Shown here: positions 1 through 11,400 of the stretch, piece by piece
Layout: each line of letters begins with the position of its first letter
Position numbering within the stretch: the stretch's first letter is position 1
Assembly: GCA_031266025.1 (NCBI GenBank)
Contig: JAISBV010000044.1
Span: 1 to 53,984 of the forward strand
Reading direction: 5' to 3'
DNA from: Eubacteriales Family XIII. Incertae Sedis bacterium
GTDB lineage: Bacteria > Bacillota > Clostridia > Peptostreptococcales > Anaerovoracaceae
Length of the DNA stretch: 53,984 bases
Position numbers and translations under genes: made by a program
The notes under the pieces: model-generated
The model's input: only the letters and a program-made list of their open reading frames with translations
The model's database searches: none
Told to the model about the DNA's origin: nothing

Positions 1-108
1 AACGTCGAAGCTGCCGTCGACAAGTACAGCGGTCAATTCTACGCAGGTTCCAAGAACGGTCTCTTTTGCGTTACCGTTTCGATCAATATCCCTTCCTTCA
101 CCGACTGA
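1..108 (+). CDS. C-terminal end of a GHKL/AgrC-type sensor histidine kinase (5' truncated by window edge)
   Basis: Open frame from base 1: NVEAAVDKYSGQFYAGSKNGLFCVTVSINIPSFTD*; resembles the C-terminal end of AgrC-like GHKL domains; located directly upstream of agrB-like gene. Confidence 0.5.
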   Translation, partial: NVEAAVDKYSGQFYAGSKNGLFCVTVSINIPSFTD

Positions 109-242
109 TGTGTCGTTCGACCCCCGATTACTGTCGTTCGCCGCGCAACTGTTGCAATTTTTCGTGCACTGCGTTATATTGTTTATGTGCCGTGGCATTA
201 TGCGACGATTTACAAGCTTGATTGTATTTTACGGGAAGGAAT

Positions 243-851
243 GGGATGATTGAAAAAATGGCAATGGGAATAACACATTATTATATGCGGAAAAATATTG
301 TTGACGAACAAACAAAAGAGACGTATTCTTACGGTTTTCAGCTGCTGATTTCGACAATTTGCAATATCATATTGATTTTAATCGTCGCTTTTTGTCTGGG
401 CATCTTATCGGAATCCCTTTTCTTCATCGTTTCGTTTGTAATTATGAGAAGCGTCGGGGGAGGTTATCACGCCGACACGCATAAAGGCTGTATTATTTTA
501 TTCTGCTTGGTATTCGTTATATTTTCTCTGTTGAGCATTTATTTGTTTTATCGTTTCGCAAGTATGTACATGATTGTGGGGTCGATAGCGGCCTTTTTTG
601 TCATATGGGAAATAGCTCCGGTCGAAGCGCCCAACCGCCGATTGTCCGCCGCAAAAACGGAAAGACTGCGAAACGGATCACTGTTGATTTCAAGCCTTTT
701 TACCGCTGTCGCTGTTTTGTCCAACATCGTTTCGTTTCCTTTTCTCAAATCGGAACATATGCTCTTCTTTTTTTCCGGCTATTTGGCGGCAATACTGTCG
801 ATGGCGACAGCGGCAATATTGCGGAAACATTTTATTATAAAGCGCCAATAA
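243..851 (+). CDS. AgrB-like accessory gene regulator / peptide-processing membrane protease
   Basis: ORF 222..851; motif RSVGGGYHADTHKGC typical of AgrB (catalytic His/Cys), multiple TM segments. Start chosen at the ATG after a GGAAGGAATGGG ribosome-binding region. Confidence 0.85.
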   Translation, partial: GMIEKMAMGITHYYMRKNIVDEQTKETYSYGFQLLISTICNIILILIVAFCLGILSESLFFIVSFVIMRSVGGGYHADTHKGCIILFCLVFVIFSLLSIYLFYRFASMYMIVGSIAAFFVIWEIAPVEAPNRRLSAAKTERLRNGSLLISSLFTAVAVLSNIVSFPFLKSEHMLFFFSGYLAAILSMATAAILRKHFIIKRQ

Positions 852-884
852 AGCGTCGCACAACCGTAACAGGGGGTGAACCCC

Positions 885-1652
885 CTATCGGGCAGTGTGT
901 AATAACGCGTCATATTTTTCCCATTCGGTATACGCCGCGACAAACAATTTGTCGTCCAAATTGCTTCTCATAGTGTGCGTGAAAATATTCTCTTCCCCGC
1001 CCCCGTCAAGATAAACTTGAATTTTTTCGCCGAAGTTTGCCTCCGAAAAAAATTTCGCCTCTATTTTTTTCAGGTAATACCCTTCTACCGTCTCGTCGGG
1101 CAGCGATTCTATCAACCAATGAAAATACCGTATATTATTGACGTGCTTGTTGCTGTCTATATCAGACCGATATATATCAAATTCCTTAACGGGGGCGCCG
1201 TTTTGAATAGGATGTATCGCATCCGCGTTCAGCTCTGCGGATATTTCTGTTTCGACACCCCATTTCTCTTTTATATCTTTGAATATCGGAATCGGTTTTT
1301 TCTTCCCTATATCATAAAACGCCCATATGCCTTTTGACTTTCCTATTATCCGACCGTCGCCGTCAAGGATAATATTTTCTCTGTATCCTTTTGCGGGGCT
1401 GTATTTCGAAAGCCATGTCCGGATCGTAATAGCTTCTCTGTATTTTGGATAACGTATCATCTCTATTGCGCCGTTTATCAGTATCCAGCCTATATTCCGC
1501 TTTTCGAGATCATAGATGCCGTATCCTATATCGTTGCAATGCTCGGCGGCGGTTTCTTCCAATAACGTCAATATTGTCGGAGGAGACGCAAAGCCGAATT
1601 TATTCATCTCATAAAATCGCAGATTGAATTTTTGATCGAAAAAATTTTCCAT
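885..1652 (-). CDS. Acyl-ACP thioesterase family protein
   Basis: 255 aa; tandem hot-dog pattern (FYEMNKFGFASPPTILTLLEETAAEHC..., DIYRSDIDSNKHVNNIRYFHWLIESLP). Confidence 0.8.
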   Translation of the reverse strand: MENFFDQKFNLRFYEMNKFGFASPPTILTLLEETAAEHCNDIGYGIYDLEKRNIGWILINGAIEMIRYPKYREAITIRTWLSKYSPAKGYRENIILDGDGRIIGKSKGIWAFYDIGKKKPIPIFKDIKEKWGVETEISAELNADAIHPIQNGAPVKEFDIYRSDIDSNKHVNNIRYFHWLIESLPDETVEGYYLKKIEAKFFSEANFGEKIQVYLDGGGEENIFTHTMRSNLDDKLFVAAYTEWEKYDALLHTAR

Positions 1653-1795
1653 ACCCCCTCCTTCGATTGACGACTGCAGCGTATTCGCAAAAACACTACG
1701 TTCAGTATACTCCCGCGCGCGCTTAAAGGCAACACTTGCTTTAATTTTAGGAAATTACCGTGGCTCACGCCCCGATTTTATGGTATACTGCCTTT

Positions 1796-2866
1796 ATGAG
1801 GAAATATTTTTCGCTGAACTTAAAGGATTCGCTGATTACAATCTCGGCCATAGCCGTCGCATTTGTAATCTGCGCGGCTTTGCGCTTATTCAATGAAGCG
1901 GACATTTCCATTTCACTGATCTTCGTTCTTATTGTTTTGATCGTATCGAGACTGACGGAAGGTTATTTTTACGGCATATTCGCCTCCGTCGCGGCAGTTT
2001 TCGGCGTCAATTATGTGTTCACATATCCGTATTTCGCGTTCAACTTCACAATATCAGGGTATCCTATAACATTTCTCAGCATGTTCATCGTATCCGTTAT
2101 CACGAGCGCGCTCACGACTCAGGTCAAGCAGCAGGAGAAACTGCGTCTTGAATCGGAAAAAGAAAAATTGTATGCAAATTTCCTTCGCGCGATATCTCAT
2201 GATCTGCGAACGCCCCTCACCTCTATAGTCGGCTCGGCTTCCGTGATTTTGGAAAACGAACGCTCATTCACGGAAGAACAGCGGCATTCGATGCTCAAGG
2301 AGATATTAAGCGACGCCACATGGCTTATCAGAATGGTCGAAAACCTGTTATCGGTCACGCGGATGCGCGGCGAGGCCACAATACGCAAGACACAAGAGTT
2401 GGCGGAAGAATTGATCGGAGAGACTTCACAAAAATTCAAGAAACGCTATCCTGATACAGTCCTGCACGTATCCATTCCCGCGGAACCGCTTTTTATTCCC
2501 ATGGACATATTGCTCATCGAACAGGTGCTTATAAATCTGCTTGAAAACGCCGTCATACACGGCGGGAATATGACGAGCATCGAACTGTCCGCCGCCGTTT
2601 CGGGAAGGTACGCCGTATTCTCCGTTGATAACGACGGGGACAGCATTGATCCCGAGGTTATAGAACATATACTTGAAACCGATTATTTCATTACGGCCCG
2701 GAGGACAAAATCCGACAGCAAGCGAAATATGGGCATAGGGTTATCCCTTTGTACGTCTATAGTAAATGCGCACGGCGGCAGTTTTTCCGTCGAAACCGGC
2801 GGACGCGGCGGAGCGTGTTTCCGTTTTTCACTGCCCATGGAGGAAGGTTTGGCAGATGTCTCATAA
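1796..2866 (+). CDS. Short KdpD-type sensor histidine kinase (DUF4118 TM region + HisKA/HATPase, lacking the N-terminal KdpD/USP domains)
   Basis: Four-TM DUF4118-like region, then FLRAISHDLRTPLTSIVGSASVI (H box) and N/G boxes; overlaps the response regulator gene. Confidence 0.85.
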   Translation: MRKYFSLNLKDSLITISAIAVAFVICAALRLFNEADISISLIFVLIVLIVSRLTEGYFYGIFASVAAVFGVNYVFTYPYFAFNFTISGYPITFLSMFIVSVITSALTTQVKQQEKLRLESEKEKLYANFLRAISHDLRTPLTSIVGSASVILENERSFTEEQRHSMLKEILSDATWLIRMVENLLSVTRMRGEATIRKTQELAEELIGETSQKFKKRYPDTVLHVSIPAEPLFIPMDILLIEQVLINLLENAVIHGGNMTSIELSAAVSGRYAVFSVDNDGDSIDPEVIEHILETDYFITARRTKSDSKRNMGIGLSLCTSIVNAHGGSFSVETGGRGGACFRFSLPMEEGLADVS

Positions 2867-3563
2867 GGATAGGATATTGATCGTTGACGACGAAAACGGC
2901 ATCTGCCGCTTCCTCTCAACGGTTTTGAGCGTGAACAACTACGATGTGCTTGTGGCGCGCACGGGAACGGACGCGTATATGATGGTTACGTCGTCCATGC
3001 CTGATCTTGTGCTTTTAGATCTCGGACTGCCTGATATGGACGGAATAGACATCTTAAAGACCATGAGAGAATGGACGGAAACCCCCGTCATCGTGGTTTC
3101 CGCGCGTACGCATGAGAGGGATAAGGTAGAGGCCCTCGACGCCGGCGCCGACGATTATGTAATGAAGCCGTTCAGTCCTTCCGAGCTGCTTGCCAGAATC
3201 AGGACGTCCATACGGCGTTCGGGCGCGAGGAATTCCAATTTAAAAACGTTCCGATCCGGCATCTGCCGCATAGACGAACTGACGATAGACTACGACAAAC
3301 ACGCGGTTCTGTTGTCGGGCAAGAACATTCACTTGACGCGCAATGAGTTCAAAATAATAGCGCTGCTTGGCAAGAATGCCGGCAAGGTGCTCACCCACGC
3401 GCACATCATGAAGGAGATATGGGGCGCGGGTCTCGTCGGCGACAACCGCATTCTGCGCGTGAATATGGCGAATATAAGGCGCAAGCTTGAAGAAGATCCG
3501 ACGGAGCCCAAGTACATCTTTACGGAAATAGGCGTGGGGTACAGACTTCGCGAGACGGAATGA
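2856..3563 (+). CDS. KdpE-like OmpR-family response regulator
   Basis: MSHKDRILIVDDENG...LVLLDLGLPDMDGIDIL...KPFSPSELLARIR and C-terminal winged helix; ATG at 2856 overlaps the kinase stop. Confidence 0.9.
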   Translation: MSHKDRILIVDDENGICRFLSTVLSVNNYDVLVARTGTDAYMMVTSSMPDLVLLDLGLPDMDGIDILKTMREWTETPVIVVSARTHERDKVEALDAGADDYVMKPFSPSELLARIRTSIRRSGARNSNLKTFRSGICRIDELTIDYDKHAVLLSGKNIHLTRNEFKIIALLGKNAGKVLTHAHIMKEIWGAGLVGDNRILRVNMANIRRKLEEDPTEPKYIFTEIGVGYRLRETE

Positions 3564-3644
3564 GAACAAAAACCGCATGTGAAAGGAGCAGCGCGTTGTC
3601 CGGAATCAAAGTATATGCCGAAAGCGCGTTTTGTAAAAAAGAAT

Positions 3645-5318
3645 ATGCCTGATATAATTTTTCTTCCCGAAAAAAAGACCGTACGCGTCGCGTTGGGCGC
3701 AAGTATAGCGGAAGCGGCAAGGACGGCGGGCGTCGTTATAGAAACACCGTGCGGCGGCGCCTTGATCTGCGGCAAATGCAAAGTCAAGATAGATGCTTCC
3801 GACCTGCCGCGCGTGGATACGTGCGGCGCGCATATGTTAAGCGACGCCGAGAGAGCCGAGGGCTGTGTTTTAGCCTGCGCATCGACCGTACGCGGCGATA
3901 TACGCGTCACGGTACCGGACGGGGCGGGCGCGACGGGCGAAACCCAAACCGTAAAGAGCGGTGTTTCTTTCGATACCGGGATCGATCCCGAAATATACAA
4001 GGCGTATATAAAGGAGCGGGATGAAACCTGCGTACGCGCCGCAAGCGGCGCGACGCTCGGAACGGAATCGGGAGATACCGGAGGATGTTTGTACGGCTGC
4101 GTCGTGGATATCGGTACTACAACATTGGCGGCGGAGCTCACGGACATGAAAACAGGCGCCGCAGCGGCGACCGTGACGTCCGTCAATCCGCAGACCGCTT
4201 ACGGTCAGGACGTGTTGTCGCGCATCCTGTTTGCGTCCGATCCGCAGGGACTCGACACATTGCGCGCGTCCGTGCTGCGTGAAATCAACGCCATGTTGGC
4301 GCGGCTTTGCGGTGAAACAGGTATAAGCGCCGAGCATGTGTATGAAATAGTGCTGAGCGGCAACACCGCGATGCTGCACATTGCTATGGGGATCGACCCA
4401 TCTTCTCTGGGCAGGGTTCCGTTCTCTTTCCGGCTGAAAGGCGGCGAAAGCTTCAACGCAAAAGAAAGCGGCTTCGATATTTCGGATTTTGGTCTCGTGT
4501 ATCTGCCCCCGCTGATATCCGCGTATGTAGGCGCGGACATATGCTCCGGCATCATGGCGGCGCGGCTTCACAGGCTGAACGGGCGCAGTCTGTTCCTCGA
4601 CATAGGAACGAACGGCGAAATGCTCATAGCCGACAACGGCAAACTGTGCGCCGCATCTACGGCGGCAGGCCCCGCGTTTGAGGGAATGAACATAAAATTC
4701 GGCTCGCGCGCCGTAAAAGGAGCCATAGAATATTTCAAAATTGAGGATACGGATGATTTCACCGTACGCGCGATAGGCGGCGCGGCGCCGTCGTCCATCT
4801 GCGGCAGCGGTCTTATGGATATCGTAGGCGAGCTCGTCGTGAACGGCGTTATAGATGAAAGCGGCCGTTTTGAGTCTGCGGAATCGCTGCCGCGCGGGTT
4901 AGCGGCGCGGATGATCGAAGCTGACGGCAAGCCGGCTTTTTCGCTCGCGCAAGACGTATACCTCACGCAGCAGGATGTACGGCAGGTGCAGTTGGCGAAG
5001 GGCGCGCTGCGTGCCGGCGTCGAAACATTGCTCGCTGTGGCCGGCGCCGGCGCGGATGAGCTTGACCGTGTGCTTATCGCGGGTTCGTTCGGATATCACC
5101 TGCGTGCGGAAAGCATGATCAACATCGGTCTTCTGCCCGCATCATTCGCGGGGAAGATCGAATTTTTGGGAAATACTTCACAATCGGGCGGACGCGCATT
5201 CCTTATGAACAGGGCGTATCGGGATGAAATAGCCGCCGCAGTTCCCGCAGTCGAAGTCGTCGAGCTCGCTAACCGCGCCGACTTCAATGATCTGTTTATA
5301 GACTGCTTGAGTTTTTAA
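3645..5318 (+). CDS. ASKHA-domain [2Fe-2S] protein, RACo/DUF4445-like (corrinoid activator family)
   Basis: N-terminal ferredoxin cysteine cluster CGGALICGKCKVKI...CVLACAS; ASKHA motifs GCVVDIGTTTLAAEL, LFLDIGTNGEMLIA, VLIAGSFGYHL. Confidence 0.85.
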   Translation: MPDIIFLPEKKTVRVALGASIAEAARTAGVVIETPCGGALICGKCKVKIDASDLPRVDTCGAHMLSDAERAEGCVLACASTVRGDIRVTVPDGAGATGETQTVKSGVSFDTGIDPEIYKAYIKERDETCVRAASGATLGTESGDTGGCLYGCVVDIGTTTLAAELTDMKTGAAAATVTSVNPQTAYGQDVLSRILFASDPQGLDTLRASVLREINAMLARLCGETGISAEHVYEIVLSGNTAMLHIAMGIDPSSLGRVPFSFRLKGGESFNAKESGFDISDFGLVYLPPLISAYVGADICSGIMAARLHRLNGRSLFLDIGTNGEMLIADNGKLCAASTAAGPAFEGMNIKFGSRAVKGAIEYFKIEDTDDFTVRAIGGAAPSSICGSGLMDIVGELVVNGVIDESGRFESAESLPRGLAARMIEADGKPAFSLAQDVYLTQQDVRQVQLAKGALRAGVETLLAVAGAGADELDRVLIAGSFGYHLRAESMINIGLLPASFAGKIEFLGNTSQSGGRAFLMNRAYRDEIAAAVPAVEVVELANRADFNDLFIDCLSF

Positions 5319-5464
5319 AATAATGGCAACAAGTCATACCTGCCGCCATTGATATTCCGGCAGGCAGTTGTTTTATTATGCAAACGGGTTCAATACCCCG
5401 CGGCTTGCCGCAGGGTTGTTTATTTGTATATTTTTGGCAGCCGATCGGCTGCAACGGTGGCAAA

Positions 5465-5842
5465 ATGAAAAATATAATGGTATGCGTAACAGGACAAAAA
5501 ACCTGTGATCGTCTGATCAAATACGGCAGAGATCTTTTGGACGGCGAGCAGGGAGAACTTCTCATTATACACGTCGCCCGCAGTCAATACAAATTTTTGG
5601 GCGGTACTGAGGACGGCGCGGCTCTCGATTACCTGTACGAGAAGGCAAAAGAATACGGCGCCGGACTGACGGTGCTCAAATCCGATGATGTTCTCGAAAC
5701 GCTTATCGCGCAGGCGCGAAAAAACCAAGTCGATATTGTGGTGATCGGCGAATCGAGAGAAGGATGCGCCCCGTCAAACATGGTTGCAAAACTAAAAGAA
5801 CAGTTGGCGGACGACGCCGAGCTGCTAATAATCCCCGCATAA
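5465..5842 (+). CDS. UspA-like universal stress protein
   Basis: 125 aa; MKNIMVCVTGQKTCDRLIKYGRDLLDG...VDIVVIGESREG; resembles the USP domain of KdpD. Confidence 0.7.
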   Translation: MKNIMVCVTGQKTCDRLIKYGRDLLDGEQGELLIIHVARSQYKFLGGTEDGAALDYLYEKAKEYGAGLTVLKSDDVLETLIAQARKNQVDIVVIGESREGCAPSNMVAKLKEQLADDAELLIIPA

Positions 5843-5883
5843 GGCCGCACAACGGAAAAAAGAACAGCCGCCCGGCGGTTACA

Positions 5884-7317
5884 TTAAAACGGACGGCCTA
5901 TCTCGTGGATGCGCAGCATATTAGTGTTGCCGCTTGTACCGAGCGGTACGCCGGCCGTTATAACGATGACGTCTCCGTCGTCCACGAGTTCAAGTTTCAT
6001 GCAGTGCCGTATAACATCCCTGAAAAATTCCTGCTGATCATCCAAACGTTCCATGCGATAGGCGTCCACCCCCCAGACAAGCGAGAGTTGCCGCACAACG
6101 CGTTCATTGAGCGAAAACGCTATGATCTTGGACTTGGGCCTGTGTTTTGAGATCATGAGCGCCGTATTGCCCGACGACGTCGGCGTGACTATGGCTCTCG
6201 CTTTCAGGCTGTCCGCGCTGTTCACCGTGCAGAAACCTATTACGCCCGTCACATCAGCGACGCCAACGCCGCGCCTGTCTTTATAGAGTCTGCTGTGTCC
6301 TATGGCGCCTTCCGCCGCAACGGCCACATCTACCATCATCTTCGTCGCTTCGAGCGGATATTTTCCGGACGCCGTTTCTCCCGAGAGCATGATCACGTCC
6401 GTACCGTCAAGGACGGCGTTAGCCACGTCGGCGACTTCCGCGCGTGTGGGTCTCGGGTTTCTGATCATAGAATCCATCATCTGCGTAGCCGTGATTACGA
6501 ATTTGCCTTTGCTGTTGCAGCGCTTGATAATCTCCTTCTGTATCAGAGGAACCTCTTCGGGCGGTATCTCCACGCCGAGATCGCCGCGGGCGACCATCAC
6601 CCCGTCGGAAGCGTCTATGATCCCGTCGATATTGTTCACACCTTCCCTGTTCTCTATCTTCGATATGATCTTGATCTTCTCGCCGCCAAGCACCGCCAAG
6701 AATCTTCGGATTTCATTTACGTCTGAAGCCGTGCGTATAAAAGAGGCCGCGATAAAATCAACATCCTGCTCAATACCGAATTCTATGTCGTCCTTATCCT
6801 TATCCGACATGGCCGGCAAATCAAGATGTACGCCCGGCAAATTGATGCTCTTGCGATCCTTCACGACGCCGCCGTTGTGTACGGTGCACAGCACGCGCTC
6901 ATCATTGATTTCATCGACCGTCAGACCTATGAGACCGTCGTCTATCAATATTCTGTCGCCCGGCGTCACCGTGCGCGCAAGCTCCGGATAACTCGTGCTG
7001 CAGCGTTCGGCGTTACCCGTGCATTCATTCGTCATGATCTCGAATTTTTGGCCTTCCGTCAATTCCGCCTGACCGCCCTCAAAAGCGCCTGTTCGTATCT
7101 CCGGGCCTTTTGTATCCAATATAATGGCGATGGGTATCCCTATCTCCGCGCGAAGCTCTTTTATCAGATTCATCTTATCCTTATGGTCGGGATAAGCGCC
7201 GTGCGAAAAATTCAAACGCGCGGCGTTCATTCCGGCAAGCATCATATTGCGCAGAATGTCGCGATCCGTACATGCGGGGCCTATCGTGCAAATAAGTTTC
7301 GTTCGTTTTTCAGTCAT
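5884..7317 (-). CDS. pyk: Pyruvate kinase
   Basis: MTEKRTKLICTIGPACTDRDILRNMMLAGMNAARLNFSHG; signature ITATQMMDSMIRNPRPTRAEVADVANAVLDGTDVIMLSGETA. Confidence 0.97.
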   Translation of the reverse strand: MTEKRTKLICTIGPACTDRDILRNMMLAGMNAARLNFSHGAYPDHKDKMNLIKELRAEIGIPIAIILDTKGPEIRTGAFEGGQAELTEGQKFEIMTNECTGNAERCSTSYPELARTVTPGDRILIDDGLIGLTVDEINDERVLCTVHNGGVVKDRKSINLPGVHLDLPAMSDKDKDDIEFGIEQDVDFIAASFIRTASDVNEIRRFLAVLGGEKIKIISKIENREGVNNIDGIIDASDGVMVARGDLGVEIPPEEVPLIQKEIIKRCNSKGKFVITATQMMDSMIRNPRPTRAEVADVANAVLDGTDVIMLSGETASGKYPLEATKMMVDVAVAAEGAIGHSRLYKDRRGVGVADVTGVIGFCTVNSADSLKARAIVTPTSSGNTALMISKHRPKSKIIAFSLNERVVRQLSLVWGVDAYRMERLDDQQEFFRDVIRHCMKLELVDDGDVIVITAGVPLGTSGNTNMLRIHEIGRPF

Positions 7318-7330
7318 AGTTATCACATCC

Positions 7331-8293
7331 TCAAATGGAAAGTATTTCCGCCAGATCATTAATATCGCTGTTGTACTCGCGCGTCATATGCAGGGCATCC
7401 GCCAGATCGTAGTGCACGATCTCCGTGCCGCGTATTCCTATGGCGCGGCTTCCCGAATCATCGCGCAGAAGCTCCACCGCCTTATATCCCATGCGGCTCG
7501 CAAGCATCCTGTCCCTGCCCGTAGGAGAACCGCCGCGCTGTATGTACGCCAATACGACTACCTTCGTGTCAAGGCCGGTTCGATCATGGATGATATCCGC
7601 CAATTCCTGTGTGGTAATGGACACTCCCTCCGCCTTGATGATGATACTGTGCAGCTTGCCTCTGTTCTTGCCCTGTATCAGCTTGCGGCAGATCGCGTTG
7701 ATGTTGGGTTCGACCTCCGGAATCAGCACCGTTTCCGCGCCGCCGCACAAGCCCGCATACAGGGCTATGTCGCCGCAGCTCCTGCCCATAACCTCTATGA
7801 CAGTGCTGCGTTCGTGCGACGACGATGTGTCGCGAATGTTGCCTATGGCCTGAAGAACGGTATTGACGGATGTATCGAAGCCTATCGTAAAATCCGTATA
7901 CGCGAGGTCGTTGTCTATGGTGCCGGGCAGTCCGATAACGGTTACGCCTGCCTTCGATACATCGAGCCCGCCTTTCAGCGAACCGTCGCCGCCTATCACC
8001 ACGAGCCCCTCGATTTCGAAGTTTTCCAGCATGCCAAGCGCGCGTTTGAAGCCCTCAGGCTCCATGAAATGCGCGCTTCTCGCCGTGCGCAGCATTGTAC
8101 CGCCGCGCTGTATGATATCCGAAACCGACGATACCGAAAGCTCCCTGATGTCGCCCGCTATAAGACCCTCGTAGCCGCGCTCAACACCGTATATCTCCAT
8201 GTTGTTGTATATCGCGCCGCGTACGACGGCGCGTATGGCCGCGTTCATGCCGGGCGAATCTCCGCCGCTTGTTAGTACGCCGATTCGTTTCAT
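7331..8293 (-). CDS. pfkA: ATP-dependent 6-phosphofructokinase
   Basis: MKRIGVLTSGGDSPGMNAAIRAVVR; VVIGGDGSLKGG; DNDLAYTDFTIGFDT. Confidence 0.97.
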   Translation of the reverse strand: MKRIGVLTSGGDSPGMNAAIRAVVRGAIYNNMEIYGVERGYEGLIAGDIRELSVSSVSDIIQRGGTMLRTARSAHFMEPEGFKRALGMLENFEIEGLVVIGGDGSLKGGLDVSKAGVTVIGLPGTIDNDLAYTDFTIGFDTSVNTVLQAIGNIRDTSSSHERSTVIEVMGRSCGDIALYAGLCGGAETVLIPEVEPNINAICRKLIQGKNRGKLHSIIIKAEGVSITTQELADIIHDRTGLDTKVVVLAYIQRGGSPTGRDRMLASRMGYKAVELLRDDSGSRAIGIRGTEIVHYDLADALHMTREYNSDINDLAEILSI

Positions 8294-8474
8294 CCTTAAA
8301 TCCTCCATGTTTGAGTAGTCTGATTTAACCTTTTAGCAGCAATGCTTAACTGCTTAATAGTTTCTTAGAGGTAACTTAAATAATACCGTACAATAATTAT
8401 AAGCACATATCAGTATTATAACAAGACTTATTGAGCAATATATGATGATTTTGTAAATTCTGTGTTACCGTTTT

Positions 8475-11400
8475 TTATGTGCGCCTTGGCGCGAACGAAA
8501 TAATCTTGCCTTCCTGCCGAGGCGCAGGCGCGCCCTCTCGTGCCTTGCGCCGATAAAATTCCTCGACTACGCTCACGGGCGTGAGCTTCTCCGCGATAAT
8601 CTTGGGCGTATCCTCGTCTTTGAAGTTTAGCCTGCCGCGCAGCACTACGACGTTGTCCTCTTTTACGGCGTCCTTGTATTTTTCGTATACGCTCGGAAAA
8701 ATGATCGTTTCCAAGCTGCCGCGCATATCCTCGACGTCCAAAAATGCCATAAGTGCGCCTTTCTTTGTGACCTGCGTCTTTACGCGATTTATAATCACGA
8801 CCATCAGCGTTTCCATATTGTCGCGCACATTCGGATTTTCTTTGAAATTGATGATTTCATCCGTCATTATGTTCGATACTTTGTCGATGATGTGCTTATT
8901 GTCCGACAGCGGATGTCCTGTCAGGTATATACCGAGCATCTCTTTCTCGCCGGCCATGCGCTCGGCTTTGGAGTAGTCTTCGACGTCCGGCAGCTGCTCG
9001 TTTGCGGCGACGTTTCGCATTTCGGCGTCATTCAGCTGAAACAGCGACAATTGACCTTCCACAGTCTTGCGCGCGTCGTTCTGCGCCGATTCCATAAGCT
9101 TTTCGTAAACTTCCGTATGCGCCCTTCGGTTCATATTCAGGCAATCCAAGGCGCCGGCCTTTATGAGACTTTCGACGGCTTTTCTGTTTATTTCGTTGAT
9201 ATTTATATTGCTTATAAACTCAAATACGGATCTTGGCGCGCCCTTCTCCGCTCTGGATTTTATGATAGCGTCGATAGCGCCCTCTCCCACGTTCTTGACG
9301 CCAAGCAGTCCGAAGCGTATCTTGCCGTCCTTGACGCTGAAGTGCTTTTCGCTCTCATTGACGTCGGGGGGCAGAACCTCTATACCCATCTCGGCGCAGT
9401 TGCGCACGTATTCAGCAACCTGAGCCGCCTCGCCCATCACGCTTGTCATGAGCGCGGCCATAAACTCCACGGGATAATAGGCCTTAAGATAGGCCGTCCG
9501 ATATGTGAGTACGGCGTAAGCGGCCGCGTGAGACTTATTGAACGCGTACTCGGCAAAGCTGATCATCTGTTTGAATATATCCCTTGCCGCCTTCTCCGGC
9601 ACGCCGTTTCCGACGCAGCCGCGCATCTTGACATTGCCGTCCCCGTCGCGTTCGCCGAATATGAACTTCTCTTCCTCGCGCAGCATAACGTCCATCTTCT
9701 TCTTGCTCATCGCGCGCCGAACGAGGTCGCTCTGCCCGTAAGTGTAGCCTGCCAAATCGCGCACGATCTGCATTACCTGTTCCTGATAGACCATGCATCC
9801 GTAGGTTACGGACAATATAGGCGCAAGGCTTTCATGCGCGTATTTTACTTTTTTGGCATTTTTTTTATTCGCGAGATATGCGGGGATCGAGGCCATGGGG
9901 CCGGGCCTGTACAGCGCTATTCCGGCTATTATGTCCTCGAAGCAGTCCGGCTTCAAATCCCTCATGAAACGTATCATGCCTGAGCGTTCCAACTGAAAAA
10001 CGCCTTGTGTGTTGCCGCGTCCTATCAGCTCGAAGACCTTGGGGTCGTCGGGCTTCAAGCGTGAAAAATCTATCGCTGCGCCGTGATTCCTCTCGATAAA
10101 CGCCAATGCGTCGCGTATGACGGTGAGGTTTCGCAGACCGAGAAAGTCCATCTTCAAAAGTCCAAGCTCTTCTATGGTTCCCATAGGAAACTGTGTACTG
10201 ACGCCTTTGTCCGAATTGTAGAGCGGCACATATTCGTCGAGACTGTTTCTCGATATGACGACGCCGGCCGCGTGTGTGGACGCGTGTCTCGGCATACCCT
10301 CAAGCGCCTTTGCCGCATTGATCAGGTTGCGCACATTCGCGTCGCTCTCATATGCGTTCTTCAGCTCCTGACTGACGTCCAATGCTTTCTCAAGCGTCAT
10401 TTTGAGGTCGAACGGTATCATCTTGGCAATACGGTCAACCTCTCCGTATGCTATATTCAGCACACGGCCGACGTCGCGAATGACGGCTCTTGCCTTCATC
10501 GTACCGAATGTAATGATCTGCGCGACCTTATCGGCGCCGTATTTTTCGATGACGTAATCAATAACCTCTCCGCGGCGTTCATAGCAGAAATCTATGTCTA
10601 TGTCGGGCATGCTGATGCGTTCGGGATTCAGGAAACGCTCGAAAATCAGGTTGTATTCTATCGGATCGATATCCGTGATGCTCAGCGTGTAGGCGGCAAG
10701 ACTGCCCGCAGCCGAACCGCGGCCCGGGCCTACCATAATATCGTGATCGCGCGCATATTTGATGAAGTCCCACACGATCAGGAAGTATTCCACATAACCC
10801 ATGTTCTCTATTGTGGACAGCTCGTAGTCCAATCTGTTCTTGAGCTCGGGCGTGATCTCGTCGTACCTGCGTCTCAGTCCGTCTTCGCAAAGCGCCCGCA
10901 GGTAGGCCGTATTGTCCGTGCCGGCGGGAGCATGAAATTCCGGCAGATGAAGCTCACCGAATTTGAACTCAACATTGCAGGCGTCCGTTATCTTCTGAGT
11001 ATTGGCGACGGCATCGGGAATATTGGCAAAGAGCTCCGACATCTCTTCTTCGGATTTGAGGTAGAATTGGTTGCTCTTAAAGCGCAAACGGTCTTCGTCG
11101 TCTATATGCTTACCTGTCTGTATGCACAGCAATATATCCTGAGCGGCCGCGTCGTCCTTCTTAACATAATGCACGTCGTTCGTCGCGACAAGGGGTATCC
11201 CCGTTTCCTCGTGAATGCGCAGCATATCGGACAGTATCTGCTTTTCTTCCGCCAGCCCTTGATCCTGCAATTCGAGATAAAAATTGCCGTCGCCGAATAT
11301 CTCATTGAACGCGAGCGCCTCGCGCTTCGCGCCCTCGTAATTGCTTTCAAGCAGCCGGCGCTGTACATCGCCCGCAAGGCAGGCGGAAAGCGCGATCAAA

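Noticed and set aside
7247-8275. 342-aa plus-strand ORF
   Set aside because: Antisense to pfkA; no family motifs.
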